A DNA stretch of 64,000 bases from RYN-417 sp043743105 (GTDB lineage: Bacteria > Patescibacteriota > Saccharimonadia > Saccharimonadales > JACDBH01), in assembly GCA_043743105.1 (NCBI GenBank), contig JAYTXD010000011.1, forward strand, positions 20,784 through 84,783, given 5' to 3'. A model generated the notes under the pieces. It had not been told where the DNA came from and made no database searches. It saw only the letters and a list, made by a program, of their open reading frames with translations. The translations under genes and the position numbers were made by a program. This document shows, piece by piece, positions 1 through 8,530 of the stretch. Position 1 is the stretch's first letter. Every line of letters begins with the position of its first letter.

Positions 1-10
1 AGAAATACAG

Positions 11-1045
11 ATGACAGATACTACCACAGCGACTTTACCGATCGAATCTGTTGTTAAAGACGTCTTAAACACTATCGAACGTGAACGTGAGCGTGAAATC
101 GTTTCTCGTCGTTTTGGACTCTTTGACCGCCGTGAGACCCTAGAACAGATTGGTGAGCTACTCGGCATTACCCGCGAACGTGTTCGTCAGCTCGAAAAAT
201 CCGCAGTCACCAAATTGCAGGGTAGTGCAAGCAAAGGCGACATGCCACATATTATTGCTATCCAAGAAACTATCGTCCAAGAACTCCTTGGGATGGGCAA
301 GGTAGCCCGTGTCAGCGACCTTAGTGCAAAACTTTCAAATGACAACAACAAGCTGGACCAATCTCGCGTATCGTTTATTGCAATGCTGTGCCCAAAGCTC
401 GCTGTTATCGACGAAAATGACAGCTTTTACCACGCCGTTGGTATTGCTAGCGAACACACCGAAAAAGCTATCAAAGAGCAAGTTGGGGCAGTTGTTGAGT
501 CTATCAAAAAAATTGGTGAACCAACCACGCCTGAAACAATTGCCGAGAAGGTCAGCGACCAAAATGTTGCGCATGTTAAAGCACTCGCTAGCGTCAGCAA
601 ACTTGTTGCCACCCTCAATGGCCGCTGGGGCCTCACCAAATGGCCTATGGTCAATCCAAAGAACATTCGTGACAAGATCTACGTAATCTTGTTTGAAAGC
701 GGCAAACACATGCATTTTAATGATATTGCCGCCAGTATCAAAGATTCAGCTTTCAAACGTAAAGACGTCACCACCCAGGCTATTCATAACGAGCTTATCA
801 AAGATGATCGTTTTGTCCTTATTGGGCGCGGAATTTATGCACTCAAGGAATGGGGTTATAAAAAGGGAACTGTTGCCGATATCATCACCGAAGTCCTTAA
901 AAAGGCCAATGAACCACTCCACCGAGACGAAATTGTCAAACGTGTTCTAAAGAACCGCTATGTTAAAGAAACCACAATTCTTTTGAACCTGCAAGGCAAG
1001 TCACAGTTCAAGCGCGTCGCCAAAGCCACTTACGCTTTAGCCTAA
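11..1045 (+). CDS. Sigma-70 region 4-like HTH protein with HARE-HTH domains
   Basis: A 344-residue DNA-binding protein, probably a transcription regulator working with RNA polymerase. Residues about 25-70 look like sigma-70 region 4: an ETLEQIGELLGITRERVRQLE helix-turn-helix. There is no region 2 or 3, so it is not a complete sigma factor. Residues about 220-340 hold two winged-helix stretches (YVILFESGKHMHFNDIAASI and ADIITEVLKKANEPLHRDEI) resembling HARE-HTH, the domain of the RNA polymerase delta subunit. The ATG at 11 gives a plausible N-terminus, but no in-frame stop lies between it and the window edge, so a longer protein cannot be excluded. Downstream lies 600 bp without a clear gene, then the convergent division cluster. 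The domain reading is from memory of these families; the exact role is inference. Confidence 0.75.
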   Translation: MTDTTTATLPIESVVKDVLNTIEREREREIVSRRFGLFDRRETLEQIGELLGITRERVRQLEKSAVTKLQGSASKGDMPHIIAIQETIVQELLGMGKVARVSDLSAKLSNDNNKLDQSRVSFIAMLCPKLAVIDENDSFYHAVGIASEHTEKAIKEQVGAVVESIKKIGEPTTPETIAEKVSDQNVAHVKALASVSKLVATLNGRWGLTKWPMVNPKNIRDKIYVILFESGKHMHFNDIAASIKDSAFKRKDVTTQAIHNELIKDDRFVLIGRGIYALKEWGYKKGTVADIITEVLKKANEPLHRDEIVKRVLKNRYVKETTILLNLQGKSQFKRVAKATYALA

Positions 1046-1097
1046 AAATGAATACAAAATACGAACAAGGTATGTGCACGTATATTTATGCAAATAT

Positions 1098-1196
1098 GGC
1101 CCATGGGATGATCAAAAGCTAAAAACTTAATCTGTAGGCAGGGATGCATAAAATACAAAAATAAAACGGGAACTTAGGCCCAGAGGATGATCAGAA
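1098..1196 (+). repeat. Direct repeat pair, 20-mers 79 bp apart
   Basis: Copies at 1098-1117 and 1177-1196 share GGCCCA, GGATGATCA and AA with three mismatches. The spacing of 79 bp is close to 7.5 helical turns. No repeat of this motif was noticed elsewhere in the window. It may be a protein-binding pair or a repeated unit of a structured RNA; both are guesses. Confidence 0.5.
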
Positions 1197-1288
1197 TCAA
1201 GCCAACAAAAGAGCATAGAGCAATAGTAACATAACGTCGTACAATGTATATTTTGCGACTTAGTTATTACTTCAAAAGAGGATTACCT

Positions 1289-1378
1289 ATGCCTTTACAA
1301 CAGGGGTGTAGCAGCCGTCTGTCTCTGTCAATGCCTTCATCACACGTCGTATACTTAGTTAAATTTACATGCCCATAA
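1289..1378 (+). CDS. Possible 29-residue small ORF
   Basis: An ATG at 1289 opens a 29-codon frame ending at TAA 1376-1378. It is preceded by AAGAGGA at 1276-1282, a good Shine-Dalgarno match six bases before the start. A TACAAT at 1240-1245 could supply a promoter. The predicted peptide is rich in Ser and has two Cys, with no known motif. The ribosome binding site is the only real support, so this may be chance. Confidence 0.2.
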   Translation: MPLQQGCSSRLSLSMPSSHVVYLVKFTCP

Positions 1379-1622
1379 AAACACTGCTTGTTTTATGAAC
1401 TCACACTACTTATACACATACCGCTACAAATATTTGCTTTTTATGTATAATGCTCCTGTTATATGCTTTTCACGCACATTTCACGCTAAAAAATTTTGTG
1501 CCACTCCCCCTGCCTTACTTCCCTGTTTTAGCTATTTGCATTTCTGCATTTTTATATTAATATATATAGTTTAATAAATAGTATGAATATAATAAACATT
1601 TTACGAACAAGCAGGGAGCAGC

Positions 1623-1647
1623 AGTGGGGGACTCCGTATCACCCACT
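1623..1647 (-). terminator. Hairpin after the division cluster
   Basis: AGTGGG (1623-1628) and CCCACT (1642-1647) pair around a 13-base loop, five bases after the ftsQ stop codon. No T-run follows on the minus strand, so it is either a weak terminator or a 3' stabilising hairpin. Confidence 0.4.
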
Positions 1648-1652
1648 AATAC

Positions 1653-2546
1653 CTACTTTAAAAATAACTTTTCTTCAACCCGCACATCAATATACTCTGT
1701 AGGGTTAGTACTGCTATCTCTTACCGTCAAAAAGCCCCCTATCTGTACGCGAGCGTTCCCTGAGCTATCAGTCTTAATGTAATACGGCATATCTTTTATT
1801 CGTACATCTACTTCGTTACCACCTGTCGGAATTGTAAGCCCAGAAATGATAAGTTGTTTTGCCTTTAGCTGGGCAGCAATATTGGTAATAAAAGCTATAG
1901 TTTCGCTGGTTAGTGCTTGATCGCCCACATGTAGCACAAGACCACTTTGATCTTGTGCTGTTAACAGACCGCTAGTTAAGCTACTAAGGAGTTGTTTTGC
2001 TTCTGCAACAATGCGACCATTATTGTCCAGAACAAAAGCATTGGTCTTTGTAGTCAAAATAAGTGCTGGTTTACGCATATGTAGCGTCACTATCAGGCGT
2101 CGACCAATAATAGGTAGACCAACCGTAGCTATATCAAGCTCAGGAAAGGTTTTAACAATTGCTTCCTGGGTCGTAGCGGTGTTTAACGTTACTTTACTCT
2201 TATTCTTGACCGATGATTCAAGAATCTTAGTAATGCCTACTTTGTATTCAGCCGCCGTACGATACATCGATGCTTCACCTACAAAAATAATCCCCGGCGT
2301 CGTTGATAATGTTGTACTGTATACTACACTTACTAAAATAGCGCTTGCAGCAATAAGAGTCGGAACCAGTCGTAGACGCTGCCACAATGCTCGCTTTTGA
2401 TCGGTAAGTTGCCGTGCTCGGATGCTGTCCTCAGTACGAGGCGTGTCATTACCATAATAGGTTGGCTTGGGGCGACTAATCACACGCGTAACGGGTGAGC
2501 GCCTTGCCTGCTCTGATTTTTTATGCTTTAGGATCTTAAGCGCCAC
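1653..2546 (-). CDS. ftsQ: FtsQ/DivIB-like cell division protein
   Basis: A membrane-anchored division protein of about 297 residues that would link FtsL and the septal synthase FtsW/PBP in the divisome. The layout is a basic cytoplasmic N-terminus, one transmembrane helix (LVPTLIAASAILVSVVYS), then a POTRA-like and beta region containing VRI/LRKPAL-type strands. Sequence conservation is low, as usual for FtsQ, so the call rests on layout and on position at the end of mraY-ftsW-murG. A TTG at 2562-2564 would extend the frame by six codons, but the GTG at 2544-2546 has a GGAG seven bases upstream, inside the murG end, and is the better start. It then overlaps murG by 11 bp, implying translational coupling. 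Confidence 0.7.
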   Translation of the reverse strand: MALKILKHKKSEQARRSPVTRVISRPKPTYYGNDTPRTEDSIRARQLTDQKRALWQRLRLVPTLIAASAILVSVVYSTTLSTTPGIIFVGEASMYRTAAEYKVGITKILESSVKNKSKVTLNTATTQEAIVKTFPELDIATVGLPIIGRRLIVTLHMRKPALILTTKTNAFVLDNNGRIVAEAKQLLSSLTSGLLTAQDQSGLVLHVGDQALTSETIAFITNIAAQLKAKQLIISGLTIPTGGNEVDVRIKDMPYYIKTDSSGNARVQIGGFLTVRDSSTNPTEYIDVRVEEKLFLK

Positions 2547-3708
2547 TGTCCTGCTCCACCCCAAATGTTGAGACTAATAACTTGGCCAGATCTTTTGCAG
2601 CTGTGGGCTTAGCCAGTGCTCCTAGAGCAGTGGCCAACGCTTCCCGTTTGCCTGCATTTCGCAACAAGTCATCAATAGCGTCATATAACCCTTCCCTATC
2701 GGCGTGCGCAACATGTAGTGTCATATTACTATCTGTGAGGTGTTTTGCATTTGCAGACTGATGGTCATCAGCTAGTTGTCCTGGTACCAAAATTGTCGCA
2801 ACTTCTTGTTCTGCAAGCTCAGCAACAACTGTTGCAGAAGCCCGACTTACCACTACATCTGCCGCACCTGTGTAGCGATATACATCTGGCACAAAGCCTT
2901 TTACAACCACTCGCCGGCGCTCATTGGCCAGCAGTTCCTTGGCGTAGGCGTGTAGCATTTCAGTTTCATGCGAAGGCCCCACTATGTGTAGAATCCCAAG
3001 ATCATGGTGATGCTGCATCAAGCGGCCGGCAAGTGCCACAATGTCTTCGTTAAGCTGTAAAGCGCCCTGGCTACCACCAATAATGGTAACTACCTTTTTG
3101 CAGTCCGATACACCAACAAGTGTGCGATATGAAGCAACAAGCTCAGTATTCAGTGTCTCAAACTCGGCGGCAATAGGCGTACCCGTATATACCATAGTGC
3201 CTTTTGGGTAGTTATAAAACTCTGTTGGCATACCTGTTGCGTGTAGCTTTGCCCACTTGGCAATAATTCGGTTGGCTAGGCCCGGGGTTGAGTCAGAATC
3301 ATGCGTAATAAACGGAATACCCAGATGTGCTGCTGCTAGTCCAATTGGCACCCCCACGTAGCCACCCTTAATTAATATGCCGTCGGGCTTCAACGTTTTT
3401 AACATTGAGCGAGCTTGCCCGTAGCCACGCACAACACGCCCCACGTCTCGTATATTACGGGCAAATGTTGGCACATCGAGCAAGCGCTGCAAGCGACTTA
3501 GTCCAGCATAGCGCCGGTATTTTCCTGCTTTAACTTGCCAAACTTCGTCAATTGTTGGCTCTTCCTCAAACAAATTCAAAAACTTAGCGTTTGCTTCACA
3601 GACACCTACCAGTTTGATACTTGGGTCAAGTAGCTTTAGTTCACGAGCGACGGCGAACAGTGGTGTAATATGACCGCCGCTGCCCCCGCCCGTCAGTAGA
3701 ATTGTCAT
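2536..3708 (-). CDS. murG: UDP-GlcNAc:lipid I N-acetylglucosaminyltransferase MurG
   Basis: Transfers GlcNAc from UDP-GlcNAc to lipid I to make lipid II on the cytoplasmic membrane face, the last intracellular peptidoglycan step. The N-terminus TILLTGGGSGGHITP carries the GGxGGH loop typical of MurG. The C-terminal GT-B half has IIGGSQGALQLN and a nucleotide-binding stretch (VVSRASATVVAELAEQ, then DDHQSANAKHL). At 390 residues it is slightly longer than most MurG. The ATG at 3706-3708 has GGAG nine bases upstream. The first 68 bp overlap the ftsW coding end, an unusually long overlap. Part of the cell-wall cluster. Confidence 0.96.
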   Translation of the reverse strand: MTILLTGGGSGGHITPLFAVARELKLLDPSIKLVGVCEANAKFLNLFEEEPTIDEVWQVKAGKYRRYAGLSRLQRLLDVPTFARNIRDVGRVVRGYGQARSMLKTLKPDGILIKGGYVGVPIGLAAAHLGIPFITHDSDSTPGLANRIIAKWAKLHATGMPTEFYNYPKGTMVYTGTPIAAEFETLNTELVASYRTLVGVSDCKKVVTIIGGSQGALQLNEDIVALAGRLMQHHHDLGILHIVGPSHETEMLHAYAKELLANERRRVVVKGFVPDVYRYTGAADVVVSRASATVVAELAEQEVATILVPGQLADDHQSANAKHLTDSNMTLHVAHADREGLYDAIDDLLRNAGKREALATALGALAKPTAAKDLAKLLVSTFGVEQDSGA

Positions 3709-4885
3709 TATACGGGTCTCCTGGTTGGTTATTGGATATACTGTAACTACTATACCGCGAAATTTGGAAAGCTAAGCCTAATGCACCCGTCACAAACAGC
3801 ACGCTGGTACCTCCCGTACTTATAAATGGCAACGTAATCCCTTTTAGGGGCAACAGCCCTATCATTGCTCCGATATTTATGGCCGATTGCACACTAAACC
3901 ACGCTAGCATGCCGGTTACTAGTAAGCCGCTAAAATCATCCGGAGCTTTTTCGATAATTTTAGCCAGTCGCCCAAAAAACACCGCATACACTGCCAAAAT
4001 TAAGGTCATCCCAACAAAGCCAAATTTTTCGGATAAAATTGCGAAGATTGAGTCGTTGGATGCTTCTGGCAAATAACCATAGGCCTGTACACTTCTACCC
4101 AGGCCCAAACCAAACATACCGCCCGACCCCACTGCAATTAATGCCTGGCACGATTGATAGCCAGTAGTCTGACAGTCTGCTGTTGGGTGCAAAAAAGTTA
4201 GTAAGCGCTGCCGCCTATACGGGAAAGCCGAGATAAGCAATACAGCACCAATGGCAATTGTGCCACCGATTAGCATAATCCTTTTAAGCGGTAGCCCTGC
4301 AACAAATACCATTGCAGCAATAATTCCGACCATCACCGCAGTTGATCCCAGGTCACTCTCGAGCAAACCTACGACAATAGCAATCACTACCAAGCAAATG
4401 ACCAAAGGTTTTAAGGTAGATTCCCAATTGTCGAGCGTACCGGACTTTTTAGCACGAGCAAGAAGGTCAGCAAGCCATATGAGTAAAGTAAATTTAATTA
4501 GCTCGGCAGCTTGGAACGAAAACCCACCAATCTGGATCCATCTGTAGGCACCATTTACCCGAGCCCCCGCAAACTGTACCGCCAAAGCAACAATAATCGA
4601 AGTAACAACCAGCGGTTTTATGGCATGTCGCCACCAACCAAACGGTATTCGCGATAACACAATAAAGGCAATAGCCCCTAGCAAAACTGCAACCAACTGT
4701 TTGGTAATATAATACACTTCTGACACATTGTTTTGGTTACTTACACCAGGGCTAATGGCATACACCACCACAACACCAACTCCAAGGAGACCTGTTGCAA
4801 TCAGCGGTAACCAATAATCAGGCCTATGTCGCCGTTGTTCTACTGCTGTGGGGTTTGGCCTGCGTCGGGCCCTTAATGTTTGCAT
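3641..4885 (-). CDS. ftsW: SEDS peptidoglycan polymerase FtsW
   Basis: A polytopic SEDS-family glycosyltransferase of 414 residues that polymerises lipid II at the septum with its partner transpeptidase (the PBP encoded at 6038). About ten hydrophobic helices are visible. SEDS landmarks include GGFSFQAAELIKF, LGLGRSVQAYGYLPEASNDSIFA and the C-terminal LPFISTGGTSVLF. The hydrophilic tail after the last helix (SNNQPGDPYNDNSTDGRGQRR) is encoded within the overlap with murG. mraY lies 32 bp upstream. FtsW and RodA are hard to tell apart by eye; cluster context favours FtsW. Confidence 0.93.
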   Translation of the reverse strand: MQTLRARRRPNPTAVEQRRHRPDYWLPLIATGLLGVGVVVVYAISPGVSNQNNVSEVYYITKQLVAVLLGAIAFIVLSRIPFGWWRHAIKPLVVTSIIVALAVQFAGARVNGAYRWIQIGGFSFQAAELIKFTLLIWLADLLARAKKSGTLDNWESTLKPLVICLVVIAIVVGLLESDLGSTAVMVGIIAAMVFVAGLPLKRIMLIGGTIAIGAVLLISAFPYRRQRLLTFLHPTADCQTTGYQSCQALIAVGSGGMFGLGLGRSVQAYGYLPEASNDSIFAILSEKFGFVGMTLILAVYAVFFGRLAKIIEKAPDDFSGLLVTGMLAWFSVQSAINIGAMIGLLPLKGITLPFISTGGTSVLFVTGALGLAFQISRYSSYSISNNQPGDPYNDNSTDGRGQRRSYYTTVRRRS

Positions 4886-4917
4886 AGTTGCTCTTTTTTG
4901 TTTGTTAGAATATTTAA

Positions 4918-5964
4918 CTAATGGAGTTGATTGCTAAGGAAGAAAACCGTTAGCCCAACAACACCCATCACCTGGCCGATAATCCAGAACCGCATCGTAA
5001 CCTTAGTTTCTTCCCAGCCAAGCGCCTCAAAATGGTGATGTATGGGTGCAATACGGAAAATCTTTTTGCCATGACGTAGCTTTTTCGAACTCATCTGAAT
5101 CGCGCTTGAGCCTGCTTCAATGACAAACAAAAAGCCGATGATTGGCAAAATCAAAACTGTATCAGTCAGCATTGCCACTACTCCAAGTGCAGTGCCCAGA
5201 GCAAACGACCCCATATCACCCATAAAAAACCTAGCCGGAAATATATTAAACCAGGTGTAGCTTAAAAGTGTTCCAACTATTGTTAAGCAAAACCCTGCAA
5301 TCCCATAACGTTTTTCAATAAAAGCGATAACCGCATACATTGCGAAGGCCGTAGCCGTAAGCCCGCCAGCCAAACCATCTAACCCATCACTAATGTTTAC
5401 TGCATTAGCAGTCGAAACAATGACAAGCACAAAAAGCGGAACAATCAACCAGCCAAGCTGGAGCGGGGTACCAACAAACGGAATGTGAATACTACTTACA
5501 TCGAGCTTTGTATAAAACCAAATGCCGCCAACAAGCGCTACAGCAGTGATGAGCAACATTTTTAGCTTACTACGCATACCGGCTATACCGCCAGTGCTAT
5601 GAATGTTTAACATATCATCAACAAATCCAATAAGCCCTGCCCCTGCCATTGCCGCCAGTGGCAACCATGTTTGGCTACGCGACAAGTTAAATAGTAGCGT
5701 CACAATAACGGTAGAAACAACAAAAATAATACCAGCTGCAGTTGGAATATTACGTTTTAGCTTTGCACCGTGAAGCTGTTGAAAAACAGTCGCTTTTGCC
5801 CCTGTTGCATCAGTTGTGCGACCTTTCTTCCACCATTCGTGCTTAAATGCATAGTTGGTGTAGATTGGTGTTAAAAGCATGCTGAGCGCAAAGCCGGCAA
5901 AACCTAATAAAAATATTTTACCGAGAGTGTGTGTATTTACGATAATATTGATGGTTTCTGACAT
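4918..5964 (-). CDS. mraY: Phospho-N-acetylmuramoyl-pentapeptide transferase MraY
   Basis: Joins UDP-MurNAc-pentapeptide to undecaprenyl phosphate to make lipid I. A 348-residue multi-pass protein. Catalytic and substrate motifs are clear: GFVDDML, NISDGLDGLAGG, FMGDMGSFALG, and HHHFEALGWEETKV near the C-terminus. A slightly hydrophilic N-terminal helix precedes the conserved core, as in other bacterial MraY. It sits between the PBP gene (73-bp gap) and ftsW. MurE/F/D, often neighbours of mraY, are absent here. Confidence 0.96.
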   Translation of the reverse strand: MSETINIIVNTHTLGKIFLLGFAGFALSMLLTPIYTNYAFKHEWWKKGRTTDATGAKATVFQQLHGAKLKRNIPTAAGIIFVVSTVIVTLLFNLSRSQTWLPLAAMAGAGLIGFVDDMLNIHSTGGIAGMRSKLKMLLITAVALVGGIWFYTKLDVSSIHIPFVGTPLQLGWLIVPLFVLVIVSTANAVNISDGLDGLAGGLTATAFAMYAVIAFIEKRYGIAGFCLTIVGTLLSYTWFNIFPARFFMGDMGSFALGTALGVVAMLTDTVLILPIIGFLFVIEAGSSAIQMSSKKLRHGKKIFRIAPIHHHFEALGWEETKVTMRFWIIGQVMGVVGLTVFFLSNQLH

Positions 5965-6037
5965 GTTTGGTGTTACCTGTTTATCAGCTTATTATACCCT
6001 GTTTTAGTTAAATATTCCGTCTTTAGCTGAATCATTA

Positions 6038-7840
6038 TCATTTTTTTGGGGTGACTCCATAATTGTTTATAAGCATCGTTGCCATATCCGAAAAAATTGG
6101 TGCAGCCGTACGTGCACCAGCAAAACCGCCGATGCCTGGTTCGTTGACGCGTACGAGCACCACGTATTGCGGCTTATCACCGCCCACAAATCCGGCAAAT
6201 GTCCCTGTAAAACGGTCGGTATAATAACCCCCAGCTGGGTTGGCAATCTGGGCAGACCCTGTTTTACCGCCTATCATATAGCCCGCTGGCATATTTGGCA
6301 TGCCATAAAACGTGTGGTTAGAACTAAAAACATACTGCATCAACGTCGATACGTCAGCGCTAGTAGCTGGTGTTACAACCGTGCGGACCGACTTAATAGC
6401 GTTAATGGTCTTTTTGCCGAAGGCATCGGTGGTCGATTCAACCAAATGAGGTTGATAATACATACCCCCGTTAATAGCCCCCGCATAGGCACCTGCCATT
6501 TGCAGTATGGTGGCCGTCATACCTTGTCCAAATGATGTGTTAGCATAAGTAATATTACGCCCATTACCTGTGTCTGGATCAGGTACAATACCCCCAGTTT
6601 CACCCGCCTGCTCAATACCAGTTAAAGTACCAAATCCAAAGTGATTCACCATATAGTCATGCCACGTATCCCGCGCCTTTTTGTTAATCTCGCCGCCACC
6701 CATTTGTTGCAACATATATACCGCACCCGTATTCAAAGACAGCCGCAGTAAGTCACCAATACTCTTAACACCAGGCCCTCCATCTTCTTCGACGTTACTT
6801 ACTACATAACCATCAATTGGGATTTTGGCTGGGTCGTAGTAGGTCGTATCTTTTGTAATAACGCCCTGGTTTATTGCAGCCGCAGCAGTCAGAGGCTTCA
6901 TAATTGACCCCACTTCTAGAGGTGAATCCACAGCCTGGTTACCTAGCGCCGACAAGTCGGTAATACTTGCAAGCTTAGATGGGTCATAGGTTGGGTAATT
7001 TGCCATAGCCGTAATAGCTCCTGTTGTCACATCCATAATCACCGCACTACCACTTTTACTCTTGGCTCTATCAAGCCCCTTTTTTAATATTTCCTCTAGC
7101 TGTCGCTGGGCACCAATATCAATTGTCAACTGTACTTTGTCGCCTGACTTTGGGTCTGTCTGAATGTTTTCTTTGTTAGATACCAAAGGCACACCCTGTG
7201 CATCAGTAATAGCCTTTAGCTCACCTGGCGTGCCACCAAGCTTGCTGTTAAGCTTTTCTTCCAATCCGTATTGCCCATTGCCTTCATCATTGACAAATCC
7301 AAGCAGCTGCGCCGCCAATTGTCCATCTGGATATGTCCTATATGATTCTTCGCGCGTACCAACACCATTAAATTTGAGCTTATTCAACTGTATACTTTGG
7401 TCTCTGCTAAGTTTTTTAGCTAAGACTACATAACGTAATCCTGGCGTTTTTAATAAATCACTCACTTTATTAGTATCACCACCAATAATTTTTGAAATGG
7501 CTGCAGCTTCTTTGAGTGAATCTTTAACGTACTTAGGATCTGCAAACAAGGTATACTTTTTTTCATTAAGTACTAATGGTGTTGACGCGTCGCCGTCATA
7601 AGCATATATAGTCCCCCGCTCTGCTGGTATTTCGTACTGTTTGAGCTGTGACTGCAAGGCCGCTTTTTGATAAAAATCGTGCTTAATGACCTGTAAATAA
7701 AACATTCGAACGACAAATATAGCTGTTAAAAAAATCAAAGCGCTGTAGATAACACGGACACGTTTAACAGTACTCACTGGCTTTACTTCTGTGGATGCCA
7801 TTTTAGGTTGGTTTTTGCGGTACGGTGTTACTGCGGGCAT
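6038..7840 (-). CDS. Penicillin-binding protein 2 / FtsI-type transpeptidase
   Basis: A class B PBP of 600 residues that cross-links peptidoglycan peptides outside the membrane, probably the FtsW partner. It has an N-terminal transmembrane helix (VIYSALIFLTAIFVVRMFYLQ), a dimerisation region beginning around IPAERGTIYAYDG, and the transpeptidase domain with SxxK (GSIMKPLT, about residue 312), SxN (SLNTGAV) and KTG (GGKTGSAQIA). No PASTA repeats follow. The start chosen (7840) gives a basic leader; an internal Met at MASTEV is also possible. A 126-bp palindrome fills the gap to ftsL. Confidence 0.93.
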   Translation of the reverse strand: MPAVTPYRKNQPKMASTEVKPVSTVKRVRVIYSALIFLTAIFVVRMFYLQVIKHDFYQKAALQSQLKQYEIPAERGTIYAYDGDASTPLVLNEKKYTLFADPKYVKDSLKEAAAISKIIGGDTNKVSDLLKTPGLRYVVLAKKLSRDQSIQLNKLKFNGVGTREESYRTYPDGQLAAQLLGFVNDEGNGQYGLEEKLNSKLGGTPGELKAITDAQGVPLVSNKENIQTDPKSGDKVQLTIDIGAQRQLEEILKKGLDRAKSKSGSAVIMDVTTGAITAMANYPTYDPSKLASITDLSALGNQAVDSPLEVGSIMKPLTAAAAINQGVITKDTTYYDPAKIPIDGYVVSNVEEDGGPGVKSIGDLLRLSLNTGAVYMLQQMGGGEINKKARDTWHDYMVNHFGFGTLTGIEQAGETGGIVPDPDTGNGRNITYANTSFGQGMTATILQMAGAYAGAINGGMYYQPHLVESTTDAFGKKTINAIKSVRTVVTPATSADVSTLMQYVFSSNHTFYGMPNMPAGYMIGGKTGSAQIANPAGGYYTDRFTGTFAGFVGGDKPQYVVLVRVNEPGIGGFAGARTAAPIFSDMATMLINNYGVTPKK

Positions 7841-7850
7841 TTCAACTCTT

Positions 7851-7976
7851 TATGACTCGCGTACAATAGTGCAGTTTGCGATGAAGCCCGTGTAAGAAAA
7901 TCGATACGTACTTAAGCTACAGTAAGATTTTTTGACGCAGGGCTTCACCCAAAATGTGCATTGTACGCGAGTCATA
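7851..7976. repeat. 126-bp long palindrome, family P1 copy 1
   Basis: The outer arms TATGACTCGCGTACAAT (from 7851) and its complement (ending 7976) are near perfect. Inner arms GATGAAGCCC and GGGCTTCAC continue the hairpin to about 46 bp per side. It occupies nearly the entire gap between ftsL and the PBP gene. A second copy of about the same length lies at 62637-62764, sharing GCGTACAATGC in the arm and a CGTACTNAAG-like centre. It looks like a miniature non-coding mobile or BIME-like element. Confidence 0.75.
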
Positions 7977-7977
7977 T

Positions 7978-8325
7978 TTAATTTTGAATTACAGCACTAG
8001 GCGCAACAGAAACTAAGGAGTTCGACACGGCACTATTATTGGCGCGGTCAAGTGCCTGTAGGCGCGCAGAAGCAACTTCGAGTTCATCGTGTTCGCTCTG
8101 CAGGGCGGTGGCTTGAGTACGTAGCGCGTTAATTTTATAGCCGTAAGCATTTGTCTTCGTTACTTGAGTTAGGTACAAAAGTCCTAAGACGCTTGCAAGG
8201 ACAATTAGTACAATGGTGTTACTAATTGGACCAAAGCCCTTTAGCTCCCGCTTAAAACTAACAGCATTCTGATTTCGCGTCGCGTAACGCTGACGACCCA
8301 TTGCTAGAGAAGAAGAATATGTCAT
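7978..8325 (-). CDS. ftsL: FtsL-like septum protein
   Basis: A 115-residue bitopic protein: a basic N-terminus, one transmembrane helix (TIVLIVLASVLGLLYLTQV), then a coiled-coil stretch (INALRTQATALQSEHDELEVASARLQAL). This is the architecture of FtsL/DivIC, which bridge FtsQ to FtsW/FtsI. Sequence alone would not identify it; its place between rsmH and the PBP gene does. The palindrome directly downstream may end or process transcripts. Confidence 0.75.
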   Translation of the reverse strand: MTYSSSLAMGRQRYATRNQNAVSFKRELKGFGPISNTIVLIVLASVLGLLYLTQVTKTNAYGYKINALRTQATALQSEHDELEVASARLQALDRANNSAVSNSLVSVAPSAVIQN

Positions 8326-8400
8326 GTTATATTTTGATACTTTTTGTTTTTATATTTGTTGTTTTATAGGTTATGTTTTTAGTCTTTTGGTAAATGTGGT

Positions 8401-8430
8401 GCACAGGCAGCCTAAATAGACTACCCGTGC
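8401..8430 (-). other. Strong hairpin between ftsL and rsmH
   Basis: On the minus strand GCACGGGTAGTC and GGCTGCCTGTGC (outer limits 8430 and 8401) pair over 12 positions with several G-U pairs around a six-base loop. It lies in the 205-bp gap after the rsmH stop and before ftsL. No T-run follows directly, so it may be an internal processing or attenuation structure rather than a full terminator. Confidence 0.45.
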
Positions 8431-8530
8431 ATACAGTGCCCTTTTAAAGGACTCTGACCCTTACTTTATAAGCTCGGGAGTTACTTTTTACCGTAATTGG
8501 CATAAGTGCTATTCCCCTTTCTTTTTGTTT

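Larger units (their letters stand above)
1046..1652. other. 607-bp intergenic stretch with a 20-bp direct repeat
   Basis: This gap separates the sigma-like gene from the 3' end of the division cluster. It is AT-rich, extremely so at 1555-1610. It has no long ORF. Two related 20-mers, GGCCCATGGGATGATCAAAA at 1098-1117 and a copy at 1177-1196 (17 of 20 identical), lie in the same orientation 79 bp apart. A TATAAT at 1446-1451 and a TACAAT at 1240-1245 could be -10 boxes on the plus strand, but neither has a convincing -35. I saw no RNase P, tmRNA or tRNA signature. The content could be an unannotated small RNA or decayed DNA; the sequence does not decide. Confidence 0.5.

Noticed and set aside
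8326..8530. tRNA- or RNase P-like RNA between ftsL and rsmH
   Set aside because: GGGTCAGAGTCC recalls a T-arm, but no TTCRA loop, acceptor stem or P4 consensus is present; only a simple hairpin is supported.
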